From the NCBI GenBank assembly GCA_021778875.1, contig JAJYBT010000115.1:1-7220 (forward strand): a DNA stretch of 7,220 bases, given 5' to 3'. The position numbers and the translations under genes are program-made. This DNA is from Acidobacteriota bacterium (GTDB lineage: Bacteria > Acidobacteriota > Terriglobia > Terriglobales > Acidobacteriaceae). Positions 1 through 7,220 of this stretch are shown one piece after another; position 1 is the stretch's first letter, and each line of letters opens with the position of its first letter. The notes below the pieces were generated by a model, which saw only the letters and a list, made by a program, of their open reading frames with translations, did no database searches and had not been told where the DNA came from.

Positions 1-276
1 AATCTGGAGACCTGACTTGGCCATTGCCTCCTGCGTCGCGGCAAAGGCAAAGTGGATGAAGCGCCCCATCTTGCGCGCTTCCTTCTTGTCCACAAAGTTC
101 AGCGGGTCAAAGTTCTTGACCTCGGCGGCAAACGTCACAGGAAACCCAGTTGTGTCGAACCCCTGAATGGGAGCCATGCCGCTGGCCCCGGCCAGCAGTT
201 GACGCCACACCTCCGGAGCGGTGTTGCCCACACCGCATACCAGCCCAAGGCCGGTGATGACGACTCGACGGTTCAC
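1..276 (-). CDS. fabF: 3-oxoacyl-[ACP] synthase II (FabF/KAS II), N-terminal part, runs off the left edge
   Basis: The 92 visible codons encode the N-terminus of a FabF-type ketosynthase, which condenses malonyl-ACP with acyl-ACP in cytosolic type II fatty acid elongation. The read starts VNRRVVITGLGLVCGVGN, the hallmark first strand and glycine-rich turn of the family. It continues with EVWRQLLAGASGM and then F-D-T-T-G-F-P. The segment from KNFDPLNFVDKKEARKM to FIHFAFAATQEAM also fits FabF. The catalytic Cys-His-His residues lie outside the window, so activity cannot be judged. The start is GTG at 276-274, 3 nt after the acpP stop. A weak AAAGG about 10 nt upstream lies inside the acpP end, so translation is probably coupled to acpP. 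Family members are usually about 410-420 residues, so roughly three quarters is missing. FabB or another KAS paralogue is less likely given the acpP-fabF order. Confidence 0.93.
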   Translation of the reverse strand, partial: MNRRVVITGLGLVCGVGNTAPEVWRQLLAGASGMAPIQGFDTTGFPVTFAAEVKNFDPLNFVDKKEARKMGRFIHFAFAATQEAMAKSGLQI

Positions 277-279
277 CAG

Positions 280-528
280 CTACTTGCCTTTCGCGGTCTT
301 TTCGTTCTTCTCGATGTACTCGATCGCGTCCTTCACGGTCTTGATCTTCTCGGCGTCTTCGTCGGGAATCTCCAGGTCGAAGGCCTCTTCGAACTGCATC
401 ACCAGCTCCACCACGTCCAGCGAATCTGCGCCCAGGTCTTCCTGAAAGCTGGCGCCAGGGGTCACTTCCGCCTCGTCCACCTGCAACTGCTCGACGATAA
501 TCTGTTTCACTTTTTCTTCTACGGCCAT
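280..528 (-). CDS. acpP: Acyl carrier protein
   Basis: An 82-residue acidic protein that carries growing acyl chains on a phosphopantetheine arm during cytosolic fatty acid synthesis. The attachment site is Ser36 in the motif E-D-L-G-A-D-S-L (residues 30-37), the same position as in Escherichia coli ACP. Helix II follows as [21 protein letters not shown], split around residues 37-57, then the helix III/IV region [17 protein letters not shown]. Length and acidity are typical. The ATG at 528-526 is preceded by GAGGAG (542-537) with 8 nt spacing. The same frame stays open upstream to 783, but that extension has no ACP similarity and is rejected. acpP is followed 3 nt later by fabF on the same strand, a common arrangement that pairs the carrier with its elongating enzyme. 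It ends in TAG. Confidence 0.98.
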   Translation of the reverse strand: MAVEEKVKQIIVEQLQVDEAEVTPGASFQEDLGADSLDVVELVMQFEEAFDLEIPDEDAEKIKTVKDAIEYIEKNEKTAKGK

Positions 529-536
529 GCGCGCTT

Positions 537-542
537 CTCCTC
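537..542 (-). promoter_or_regulatory. Ribosome binding site of acpP
   Basis: GAGGAG on the minus strand, 8 nt before the ATG at 528. It decides between this start and upstream in-frame codons that would add about 85 unrelated residues. Confidence 0.85.
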
Positions 543-601
543 GTTTTTTTCGGAACTTCAGGCTCTCTTCGGGCTCCCGTTCCTTCTCATTCCGCCAACT
601 T

Positions 602-631
602 ACAATACCGGCACGCGGCGGGGGAACACAA
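602..631 (-). promoter_or_regulatory. Candidate sigma-70-type promoter of acpP-fabF
   Basis: On the minus strand TATTGT (607-602) is a plausible -10 box and TTGTGT (631-626) a weak -35 box, with an 18-nt spacer. Transcription would begin near 595, giving a leader of about 67 nt. Each box matches its consensus only partly, so this is a suggestion. Confidence 0.35.
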
Positions 632-636
632 CCACC

Positions 637-653
637 GCGCACAAATTTTGCGC
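637..653. promoter_or_regulatory. 17-bp near-palindrome, possible operator upstream of acpP
   Basis: The arms GCGCA (637-641) and TGCGC (649-653) flank an AT-rich centre. Seven of eight symmetric base pairs match about position 645. It lies just upstream of the acpP -35 candidate in the acpP/rmuC divergent region, where a dimeric regulator could bind. It does not match a regulator site I recognise, and the rest of the 529-826 gap shows no gene. Confidence 0.3.
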
Positions 654-815
654 ATGGCCCCGAAACTCCAAGTCTACCGGGCGGGTGAGGGTGTGTAAAG
701 GCTCGCAGAGAGAGAAGTTGCCCAGCCCCTCCCATCCCATGAACCACAAAGCAAAACTCCACCCATTTTGCCCTGAAATACACAGCAAAAGGGCGTACAT
801 TAGGCGAAGAGGGTT

Positions 816-823
816 AGGGAGGA
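816..823 (+). promoter_or_regulatory. Ribosome binding site of rmuC
   Basis: AGGGAGGA is an almost ideal Shine-Dalgarno core, but only 3-4 nt separate it from the ATG at 827, which is closer than usual. The next in-frame ATG (Met20) would remove the membrane anchor, so 827 is kept. Confidence 0.7.
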
Positions 824-826
824 CGG

Positions 827-2296
827 ATGCAGGCTCTCATTGCCGCCATTGCCGCACTCGCAGGCATCGTTTTGGGCTTCTGGATGCGCGCCCACTCCAC
901 CAAAGCGGAGAAGGCCCTCCTGGAGCAGCGCAATAACGAATTGGCTGCCGCACTCAACTCCGCGCAAAGCCAGTTGCAGCAGGCGCAGGCCGAGTCCGCC
1001 ACGCGCGCCGGTTTCGAGTCGCTCGCCGTCGAGCGCGAAAAGTCCATCGGTCAACTGACCGATGAGAAAAGCCGCCTCGGCCGCGAATTGCAGGCAAAGA
1101 GCGATGAAGCAGCTCAGGCTGCGGCAACCATTGCAGAACTGAATGCAAAGCTCGCCAATGAACAGAAAAATCTGACCGATAAGCTGGCCCTGCTCGACAC
1201 CGCCAAACAGACCCTCGCCAATCAGTTCCAGACCCTCGCCACCGAAATCCTCGAACAGAAGTCGAAGTCCTTCTCTGAAGCCAGCCAGAAAGAACTCCAG
1301 CCGCTGCTCGCCCCCCTCCGTACGCAGATTGAAGATTTCCGCAAGAAAGTTGAAGAAGCGCAATCAGATTCCAAAACCGGCGTCACGAAGCTTGAAACCC
1401 TCATCGGCACACTCAACGGACTCAATCAGCAATTGTCTGAAGATGCGCGCAACCTGACCACCGCGCTGCGCGGCTCGTCCAAGGCGCAGGGCGACTGGGG
1501 CGAATTCATCCTCCGCGACCTGCTTGAAAAAGCCGGCCTCCGCGAAGGCGAGCAGTACAGCTTCCAGCAGACCTTCACCGGGATCGCAAGCGATGACGGC
1601 GACCGGGCAAAATCCGTCCGCACCGACGTCATGCTTTTCCTGCCCGGCGGACGCAATCTCATCATTGACTCAAAAGTCTCTCTCAATGCCTACACTGACT
1701 CAGTGAATGCGGAGAGCGACGAAGCCCGCAAAGCCGCGCTCAAGCAGCACATCAACAGCGTGCGCACGCACATCACAGGTCTTTCCAAAGCCGGTTATCA
1801 TCGCCTTCCAGGCGTTGAAGCGCCGGACTTTGTCGTGATGTTTGTGCCCGTCGAGCCGGCCTTCCTGATTGCCCTGCAGAATGACGCAGCACTCTGGGCG
1901 TATGCCTACGAGCAGGGAATCCTGCTCGTCGGGCCAACTACTCTGCTGTACATCATTCGTATCATCAACGTCCTCTGGCAGCAGGAAGCCCAGGCGCGCA
2001 ATGTGAAGGAAGTCATGGTTCGCGGCGCCGAGTTATACGAAAAGTTCGTCGGATTCGTCACCGATCTTGAAGAAGTGGGCAAAGGCCTGCGCCGCGCCGA
2101 CCAGAGTTATGCCGATGCCATGAAGAAGCTCATCGAGGGCCGCGGCAACCTCGTTCGTCGAGTCGAAATGCTCAAGCAACTCGGCATCCGCACCGCCAAG
2201 TCGATCCCGCCCAGCCTGCTCGATCGCGCTGGCATCGACGAGCCGGAACTCGCCCTGGCCGCCGAAGCCGAAGACACCCCGAACGAGTTGAACTAA
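827..2296 (+). CDS. rmuC: RmuC family DNA recombination-limiting protein
   Basis: A 489-residue RmuC-family protein. RmuC of Escherichia coli limits recombination at inverted repeats, and the core domain is regarded as nuclease-like; the biochemical role is poorly defined. Residues 2-19 form one hydrophobic N-terminal membrane segment, followed by Arg21 and a long Ala/Gln/Glu/Lys-rich coiled coil to about residue 210. The RmuC core spans about 215-450. It contains G-D-W-G-E (222-226), R-T-D-V-M-L (265-270) with Asp267, and L-I-I-D-S-K-V-S-L (278-286) with Asp281 and Lys283, a spacing like PD-(D/E)xK nucleases. M-F-V-P-V-E-P-A-F (338-346) is another family hallmark. The tail from about 460 is acidic and probably disordered. 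The gene is divergent from acpP and convergent with the HIT gene. Its TAA stop lies at the edge of a 9-bp repeat array. All key residues are present and no damage is seen. Confidence 0.95.
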   Translation: MQALIAAIAALAGIVLGFWMRAHSTKAEKALLEQRNNELAAALNSAQSQLQQAQAESATRAGFESLAVEREKSIGQLTDEKSRLGRELQAKSDEAAQAAATIAELNAKLANEQKNLTDKLALLDTAKQTLANQFQTLATEILEQKSKSFSEASQKELQPLLAPLRTQIEDFRKKVEEAQSDSKTGVTKLETLIGTLNGLNQQLSEDARNLTTALRGSSKAQGDWGEFILRDLLEKAGLREGEQYSFQQTFTGIASDDGDRAKSVRTDVMLFLPGGRNLIIDSKVSLNAYTDSVNAESDEARKAALKQHINSVRTHITGLSKAGYHRLPGVEAPDFVVMFVPVEPAFLIALQNDAALWAYAYEQGILLVGPTTLLYIIRIINVLWQQEAQARNVKEVMVRGAELYEKFVGFVTDLEEVGKGLRRADQSYADAMKKLIEGRGNLVRRVEMLKQLGIRTAKSIPPSLLDRAGIDEPELALAAEAEDTPNELN

Positions 2297-2379
2297 CTCC
2301 GCGAACCCCGCGAACTGGCGCGCAGCGCCGCTAACTCCGCGAATCCCGCTAACTCCGCTAACCCGCCAGTCCCGCGAAC
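2293..2379. repeat. Array A: degenerate 9-bp tandem repeat at the rmuC/HIT convergent junction
   Basis: On the plus strand the unit is YCCGCNAAC. The array opens with a part unit CTAAC (2293-2297). Units then lie at 2298-2306, 2307-2315, 2327-2335, 2336-2344, 2345-2353, 2354-2362, 2363-2370 (8 bp, divergent) and 2371-2379. An 11-nt interruption at 2316-2326 overlaps a small hairpin GGCGC/GCGCC (2317-2329). First bases run T, C, then G, T, C, T, giving an 18-bp higher-order period after allowance for the interruption. The array includes the rmuC stop and the last six codons and stop of the HIT gene. No intrinsic terminator with a T-run is visible between these genes. Confidence 0.85.
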
Positions 2380-2930
2380 GTCTCCCGCAGCCGCCGCCAC
2401 GTTGTCGGCAGGTCTTCGGGCAGCACGCGCGTCTCGCCAATCGTCGTCATAAAGTTCGTATCGCCTGCCCAGCGCGGCAGCGCATGCAGGTGCAGGTGTC
2501 CGGCTACGCCCGCGCCGCCGGCCCGGCCCAGGTTCATGCCAAAATTCAGGCCCTGCGGACGGTAAAGCTTCTCCAGCGCGCGCTCGGTCAGTTGCGCCAT
2601 GTCCATCATTTCGTGCGCCGCGTTCGTCGGCAGCGCGGCCAGCCGGTCCAGATGCGCATAGGGCAGCACCATCACGTGCCCCGAGGTGTACGGGTAGGCA
2701 TTCAGGCAGATGTAGCAATACTTTGCGCGCTTCACCAGCCCGCCCGCTGCCTCCGCCTCGTCCGCGCTCATGCCATGCTCAATCGCGTAATCGACACTCG
2801 CCACCAGATTGCAGAACACGCACCCCGTATCGCCTGGCCATGCAGCCAGGCTGGCGGGAACGCCGGGGCGCGTAGCCTCATCGGCCGTCGTGACATACGT
2901 GAAGCGCCAGGGAGTCCAGAGATGGTCCAT
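2358..2930 (-). CDS. HIT-family protein, probable Ap4A phosphorylase type (Rv2613c-like)
   Basis: A 190-residue cytosolic histidine-triad nucleotide hydrolase/transferase. The closest family I recognise is that of Mycobacterium tuberculosis Rv2613c, described as a diadenosine tetraphosphate phosphorylase; this substrate is inferred here. The start M-D-H-L-W-T-P-W-R is characteristic. A likely zinc-binding pair C37-x-x-C40 follows, then N-A-Y-P-Y-T-S-G-H (77-85) and M-V-L-P-Y-A-H. The histidine triad is H145-L-H147-L-H149, with H147 expected as nucleophile, followed by P-R-W-A-G-D-T-N-F-M (152-161), typical of this subfamily. The ATG at 2930-2928 was chosen because the family begins there. An in-frame extension to 3068 has no family likeness. 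The Shine-Dalgarno is weak (GGGA about 8-11 nt upstream). The last codons and TAG stop lie inside repeat array A. Divergent from rpsA. Confidence 0.93.
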   Translation of the reverse strand: MDHLWTPWRFTYVTTADEATRPGVPASLAAWPGDTGCVFCNLVASVDYAIEHGMSADEAEAAGGLVKRAKYCYICLNAYPYTSGHVMVLPYAHLDRLAALPTNAAHEMMDMAQLTERALEKLYRPQGLNFGMNLGRAGGAGVAGHLHLHALPRWAGDTNFMTTIGETRVLPEDLPTTWRRLRETFAGLAG

Positions 2931-2952
2931 GCAAGCTATCCCGTCGGCAATC

Positions 2953-2958
2953 AGTATA
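2953..2958 (-). promoter_or_regulatory. Candidate -10 box of the HIT gene
   Basis: TATACT on the minus strand is a strong -10 match. No convincing -35 lies at 16-18 nt. Transcription would begin near 2946, leaving a leader of only about 16 nt. A GCCGGC...GCCGGC inverted repeat (2972-2991) lies immediately upstream. Confidence 0.4.
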
Positions 2959-3145
2959 GAGCGTAGGCCCAGCCGGCCTGTGTCTGCCGGCCCGCAGCGT
3001 CCCGGCTGCATCCAGCCCCTCTGCGGTCGCGCGCGAAACGAGATAAGTCCAGCCGCAGACGAAACCATCGCCCCGGCTCTTCTTCCGATCTTCGTTTATG
3101 ACGGCATCTTCATGGGCAATGCCGCGCCCATCTCGGCTTGTTTCA

Positions 3146-3175
3146 TTGACGCTGCAAAGCGTCGATTGCTACACT
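3146..3175 (+). promoter_or_regulatory. Extended -10 sigma-70 promoter of rpsA
   Basis: TTGACG (3146-3151) matches five of six -35 consensus bases. After an 18-nt spacer, TACACT (3170-3175) is a good -10 box, preceded by TG at 3167-3168 in the extended -10 position. Transcription should begin near 3182. This is the best promoter in the window and suits a strongly expressed ribosomal gene. Confidence 0.72.
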
Positions 3176-3181
3176 GGGAAA

Positions 3182-3441
3182 CGTAGCTCTCTGCGCGGAT
3201 TCCAGCAGCGGGCTGCGGCCGCCCTCCCGCCAGCCGATGCGCGCCTGGTGATTTCCAAGGAGACGAGTCGCTTCTCACGCCAGCCTCGCTGGCCGGGAAG
3301 ATTGTCTCTGCAGGAATTGCACGGTCACACGGTCACGGCGCGGCGAGCAGGCCTCTGGCATCCGCGGCACACGCGACGCAGGTGCCAAACCGGCGACGCG
3401 CATTTCCGTCGCCAGTGTAAGGAATCCCGGAGCTGTTAGCC
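3182..3441 (+). promoter_or_regulatory. Long 5' leader of rpsA with several hairpins
   Basis: If the promoter at 3146-3175 is used, about 260 nt are transcribed before the rpsA ATG. I see three simple hairpins: GCCAGC/GCTGGC with a CTC loop (3279-3293), GGCAC/GTGCC (3366-3386) and GGCGAC/GTCGCC (3392-3413). The last one ends about 16 nt before the Shine-Dalgarno GGAG (3429-3432). A direct repeat CACGGTCA occurs at 3320-3327 and 3328-3335. S1 autoregulates its translation through its leader in Escherichia coli, so a similar role here is plausible but unproven. There is no credible leader peptide. The rest of the 2931-3441 gap holds nothing else I can support. Confidence 0.5.
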
Positions 3442-5388
<1,947 letters not shown>

Positions 5389-5408
5389 CCCCGCCCGCTC
5401 CCGTAAGC

Positions 5409-5444
5409 CACAACGGCCACCCGCAAGGGTGGCCGTTGTGTTTT
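5409..5444 (+). terminator. Intrinsic terminator of rpsA
   Basis: A perfect 14-bp stem (5409-5422 with 5427-5440) closes a GCAA tetraloop and is followed by TTTT (5441-5444). It starts 20 nt after the rpsA stop. The opposite strand lacks a T-run after the stem, so it should act mainly on rpsA. Confidence 0.95.
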
Positions 5445-5493
5445 CAGGTCAGCCGTTCACGCCGTCATCCGCGCTCGATTGCGAGGGCTTTTT

Positions 5494-5526
5494 CCGCGTC
5501 TCGTCCCGTGCTCTGGCGAGACGCGG
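5494..5526. repeat. 10-bp perfect inverted repeat between the rpsA terminator and array B
   Basis: CCGCGTCTCG (5494-5503) pairs completely with CGAGACGCGG (5517-5526) around a 13-nt loop. It lies 5 nt from the repeat array downstream of the MFS gene. Neither strand has a T-run after the stem; on the minus strand it is followed by AAAAA. It may stabilise the MFS mRNA 3' end or stop transcription in a factor-dependent way, but this is a guess. Confidence 0.55.
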
Positions 5527-5530
5527 TGAG

Positions 5531-5579
5531 CTAACCCCGCCAACTCCGCCAACCCCGCCAATTCCGCTATCCCGCCAAC
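5531..5579. repeat. Array B: degenerate 9-bp tandem repeat at the rpsA/MFS convergent junction
   Basis: Plus-strand units of YCCGCNAAC follow a part unit CTAAC (5531-5535). They lie at 5536-5544, 5545-5553, 5554-5562, 5563-5570 (8 bp, one base lost) and 5571-5579. First bases alternate C, T, C, T, C, giving an 18-bp period. Position 6 is mostly C here, whereas array A has mostly G or T. The array covers the last four codons and stop of the MFS gene. The motif GCTAACCCCGCC at its edge (5530-5541) recurs exactly over the rpsA stop (5384-5395). Confidence 0.88.
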
Positions 5580-6793
5580 CCGTCCGTCCGCCGCGCCGCT
5601 CCCGCCAGCACCACCACAATCCCCAGCGACGCCAGCACGCACAGCAGCGCAAACAGAAACGCGCTCGCATACCCGAACGCCCCAATCACCGCGCCCGCGG
5701 TCGGACCCACCAGAAAGAACGACACATCCGAGAAGCCCGTGTAGACGCCCAGCGCCGTGCCGCGATTGAACTCCGGCACGCGCTTCACCGCCTCCACGCC
5801 CAGGGCAGGGAAGACCAGCGAAAAGCCAAACCCCGTCAGCCCCGCGCCCGTAAAAGCCGTCCACGGCGAGTGCGCCAGCCACATCATCGCCACGCCCGCG
5901 GTCTCCACCGCCAGGCACGTCATCGCCACCGGAAAGCCCCCGAAGCGGTTGATCGTCTGGATAAAGGAAAGCCGCGCCACAATAAACGCCACGCCAAACG
6001 AGGTCAGGCACAGCGCCGCTCCGCCCCAGTGGCGGCTGGCGTAAAAGAGCGTCACAAACGTAGCCAGCACGCTGTAACCCACGCCGCCCATCGCCAGCCC
6101 CATGCCATGCGGCATCACGCGCCCCAGCACGGCGCGAAAGGGCAGATGCTCACCCGGCGCTACCGGCAACGGCCGCTTGGCGCTGGCCAGCAGCAGGCTC
6201 ACCCCGGCCAGCACAATCGTCAGCAGCCCAATGGAGCCCAGGCCCCAGTGCTGCTCCATCACCACGCCCAGCGGAGCGCCAAGCGCCAGCCCGCCATACG
6301 TGCTGATGCCGTTGTATGAAATCACCTTCGCCGTGTGTTCCGGTCCGGCCGCGGTAATGCCCCACAGGGTCGCGCCGGTCGAGCCCAGGCTCTCGCCCAC
6401 GCCCAGCGCCAGCCGACTGGCGATCAGCGCCGCCAGGCTCAGCCAGAGGGGATTCCGATGCAGCATGGCCGCAAACAGCAGCAGCGCTCCGCTGGCCAGG
6501 CATGCGCCCATCCCCCATTCCACTGACACTTTAGCCCCTGCGTGGTCGCTGATGCGTCCCGCCCACGGCCTGCTCAAAAACGTGGCAATGTACTGGATGC
6601 TGATCACCGAGCCCGCCAGCGCCGCGCTGTAGCCCATCCGCAAATGCACATACGCCGGCAGAATCGCCAGCGGCAGCCCGATCGACAAATAGCAGACAAG
6701 CGTGAAGTAGGTGAAGCTGACAATCTGCCACGCCCCGCTCTGCGAGGCATTGGATGCGGGACTGGATGAGCTTTCCGTGACGGATGTGTCCAT
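5567..6793 (-). CDS. MFS transporter, YhhS/YfcJ-like (UPF0226 type)
   Basis: A 408-residue inner-membrane transporter of the major facilitator superfamily. I recognise strong likeness to Escherichia coli YhhS and YfcJ: S-I-Q-Y-I-A-T-F-L-S-R-P (65-76), L-G-A-P-L-G-V-V (171-178), L-P-F-R-A-V-L-G-R-V (217-226), I-N-R-F-G-G (281-286) and G-F-S-L-V-F-P-A-L-G-V (323-333). The loop G-R-I-S-D-H-A-G-A-K (79-88) is the MFS motif A between helices 2 and 3. About twelve hydrophobic segments are visible after a Ser-rich hydrophilic start (1-21). The substrate is unknown; relatives are annotated as drug or sugar efflux. The ATG at 6793-6791 is the first possible start, because an in-frame TAG lies two codons upstream. 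It has no good Shine-Dalgarno. The C-terminus D-G-L-A-G and TAG stop fall in repeat array B. The gene follows an AI-2E-type permease gene on the same strand, with 294 nt between. Confidence 0.92.
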   Translation of the reverse strand: MDTSVTESSSSPASNASQSGAWQIVSFTYFTLVCYLSIGLPLAILPAYVHLRMGYSAALAGSVISIQYIATFLSRPWAGRISDHAGAKVSVEWGMGACLASGALLLFAAMLHRNPLWLSLAALIASRLALGVGESLGSTGATLWGITAAGPEHTAKVISYNGISTYGGLALGAPLGVVMEQHWGLGSIGLLTIVLAGVSLLLASAKRPLPVAPGEHLPFRAVLGRVMPHGMGLAMGGVGYSVLATFVTLFYASRHWGGAALCLTSFGVAFIVARLSFIQTINRFGGFPVAMTCLAVETAGVAMMWLAHSPWTAFTGAGLTGFGFSLVFPALGVEAVKRVPEFNRGTALGVYTGFSDVSFFLVGPTAGAVIGAFGYASAFLFALLCVLASLGIVVVLAGAARRTDGLAG

Positions 6794-6834
6794 GCTCTAG
6801 GGGCGAAACAATCGGACAGGTGGGACTACGCTCC

Positions 6835-6840
6835 AGTATA
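6835..6840 (-). promoter_or_regulatory. Candidate -10 box of the MFS gene
   Basis: TATACT on the minus strand, identical to the hexamer ahead of the HIT gene, with transcription expected near 6828 and a leader of about 35 nt. No clear -35 is present at the usual distance. Confidence 0.4.
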
Positions 6841-6892
6841 CCGAAGCCATGGTGCGCCACCCGCGTCGTCTCTGCTCATGGCAGCGGGCCTG

Positions 6893-7009
6893 TTTGAAGG
6901 GTACGGCCTTCAAAGGCTGCGGAAAACTCGCCGCTGGTAAAGTCTTGTGTCAGGCACGAGTTTACTCGTGCCATAAATGGCGTAAAACAGCATGGCCTTC
7001 AGGCCCTGC
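6893..7009. repeat. REP-like cluster of three hairpins between the AI-2E and MFS genes
   Basis: Three inverted repeats follow one another. TTTGAAGG/CCTTCAAA (6893-6900 and 6907-6914) has a 6-nt loop. GGCACGAG/CTCGTGCC (6953-6960 and 6965-6972) is perfect, with a TTTA loop. The third is GGCC/GGCC with a TTCA loop (6994-7005), extended by GCA/TGC (6990-6992 and 7007-7009) past one mismatch. None is followed by a T-run on either strand. From memory, palindromes of this GGCACG-type are common between genes in acidobacteria, but only one copy is present here. The stretch 7010-7087 shows nothing else. Confidence 0.55.
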
Positions 7010-7087
7010 GGTTCCTTGCATTCTCGTTTGGGATACTTCTCGCGCGTTCTTCCGCAGCCCCTTCAGCCCCGGAAAGAGCAACCCTTC

Positions 7088-7220
7088 TCATTCCGCCGCG
7101 GCGTTTGCTGGCAGCGGCGCGCCTGTTGTCCTCCTGCGCCAGATCAGAATCAGCGATTCTGCCGCGCTGAAGGCAATCGGCCCCAGAATCAGCCCGCTCA
7201 CGCCAAAGAGAAAGACGCCG
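7088..7220 (-). CDS. AI-2E family transporter (PF01594 type), C-terminal end only
   Basis: The last 43 codons of a gene that enters from the right edge. The read G-V-F-L-F-G-V-S-G-L-I-L-G-P-I-A-F-S is the typical final membrane helix of the AI-2E family, where the G-L-x-G-P-I pattern closes the transporter. It is followed by a short, basic then Ala-rich tail and a TGA stop at 7090-7088. Members are multi-pass inner-membrane proteins of about 340-400 residues. The family name comes from autoinducer-2 export, but many members do other work, including ion transport, so function is open. It reads in the same direction as the MFS gene, but the 294-nt gap with its own promoter candidate argues against a tight operon. 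Confidence 0.8.
   Translation of the reverse strand, partial: GVFLFGVSGLILGPIAFSAAESLILIWRRRTTGAPLPANAAAE

Noticed and set aside
751..771. GCAAAA/TTTTGC inverted repeat in the acpP/rmuC gap
   Set aside because: Short AT arms with a 9-nt spacer and no link to a promoter I can support.
529..783. In-frame upstream extension of acpP by about 85 residues
   Set aside because: No ACP likeness, and a strong Shine-Dalgarno at 542-537 marks the ATG at 528 as the true start.
796..801. TACATT as -10 box of rmuC
   Set aside because: The only -35-like hexamer (TTGCCC at 768-773) is 22 nt away, which is too far, and no TG extension is present.
52..936. 294-codon plus-strand open frame across fabF, acpP and the start of rmuC
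   Set aside because: Antisense shadow of fabF and acpP with no family likeness.
2293..2379. CRISPR-like array
   Set aside because: Units are 9 bp and abut each other without unique spacers, and there are no cas genes.
2972..2991. GCCGGC inverted repeat upstream of the HIT -10 box
   Set aside because: Each arm is a self-palindromic 6-mer expected often in such GC-rich DNA; not enough to call an operator.
2931..3068. 46-residue upstream extension of the HIT gene
   Set aside because: The family begins at M-D-H-L-W-T-P-W-R, and a TATACT box lies inside the would-be extension.
3237..3251. Four-codon upstream reading frame (M-R-A-W-stop) in the rpsA leader
   Set aside because: Too short, without a Shine-Dalgarno, and expected by chance.

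Overview
This is a GC-rich chromosomal window (no plasmid, phage or transposase gene seen) holding six protein genes: an incomplete fabF (-) at the left edge, acpP (-), rmuC (+), a HIT-family gene of the Ap4A phosphorylase type (-), rpsA (+), a YhhS-like MFS transporter (-), and the last codons of an AI-2E-type permease (-) at the right edge. The protein style suggests an acidobacterium, perhaps Terriglobia: the HIT protein resembles Rv2613c, S1 has a long acidic N-terminal tail, and an intergenic palindrome has arms GGCACGAG/CTCGTGCC. This placement is inference and nothing in the window proves it.

Layout. Positions 1-528 carry acpP-fabF, a fatty-acid-synthesis pair read leftward with only a 3-nt gap. 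The 298-nt gap 529-826 is a divergent control region between acpP and rmuC. rmuC (827-2296) and the HIT gene (2358-2930) converge on an array of 9-bp repeats. The 511-nt gap 2931-3441 is a divergent promoter region containing a good extended -10 promoter and a predicted leader of about 260 nt for rpsA. rpsA (3442-5388) ends in an excellent intrinsic terminator (5409-5444). It converges with the MFS gene (5567-6793) over a second 9-bp array. The 294-nt gap 6794-7087 holds a MFS promoter candidate and a cluster of three hairpins that look like a REP-type element.

The genes are housekeeping: lipid synthesis, DNA maintenance, dinucleotide turnover, translation and transport. They do not form one evident pathway. 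No new defence or biosynthetic system is visible. The unexplained structure is in the non-coding DNA. Two arrays of the unit YCCGCNAAC alternate C and T in the first base, giving an 18-bp higher-order period, and sit at the only two convergent gene junctions. The stop codons of all four converging genes lie in the same CTAAC/CTAT-type motif, so one motif supplies TAA on one strand and TAG on the other. Other points of note are the rpsA leader, the S1 tail with no Lys or Arg in its first 103 residues, and an operator-like 17-bp near-palindrome ahead of acpP.
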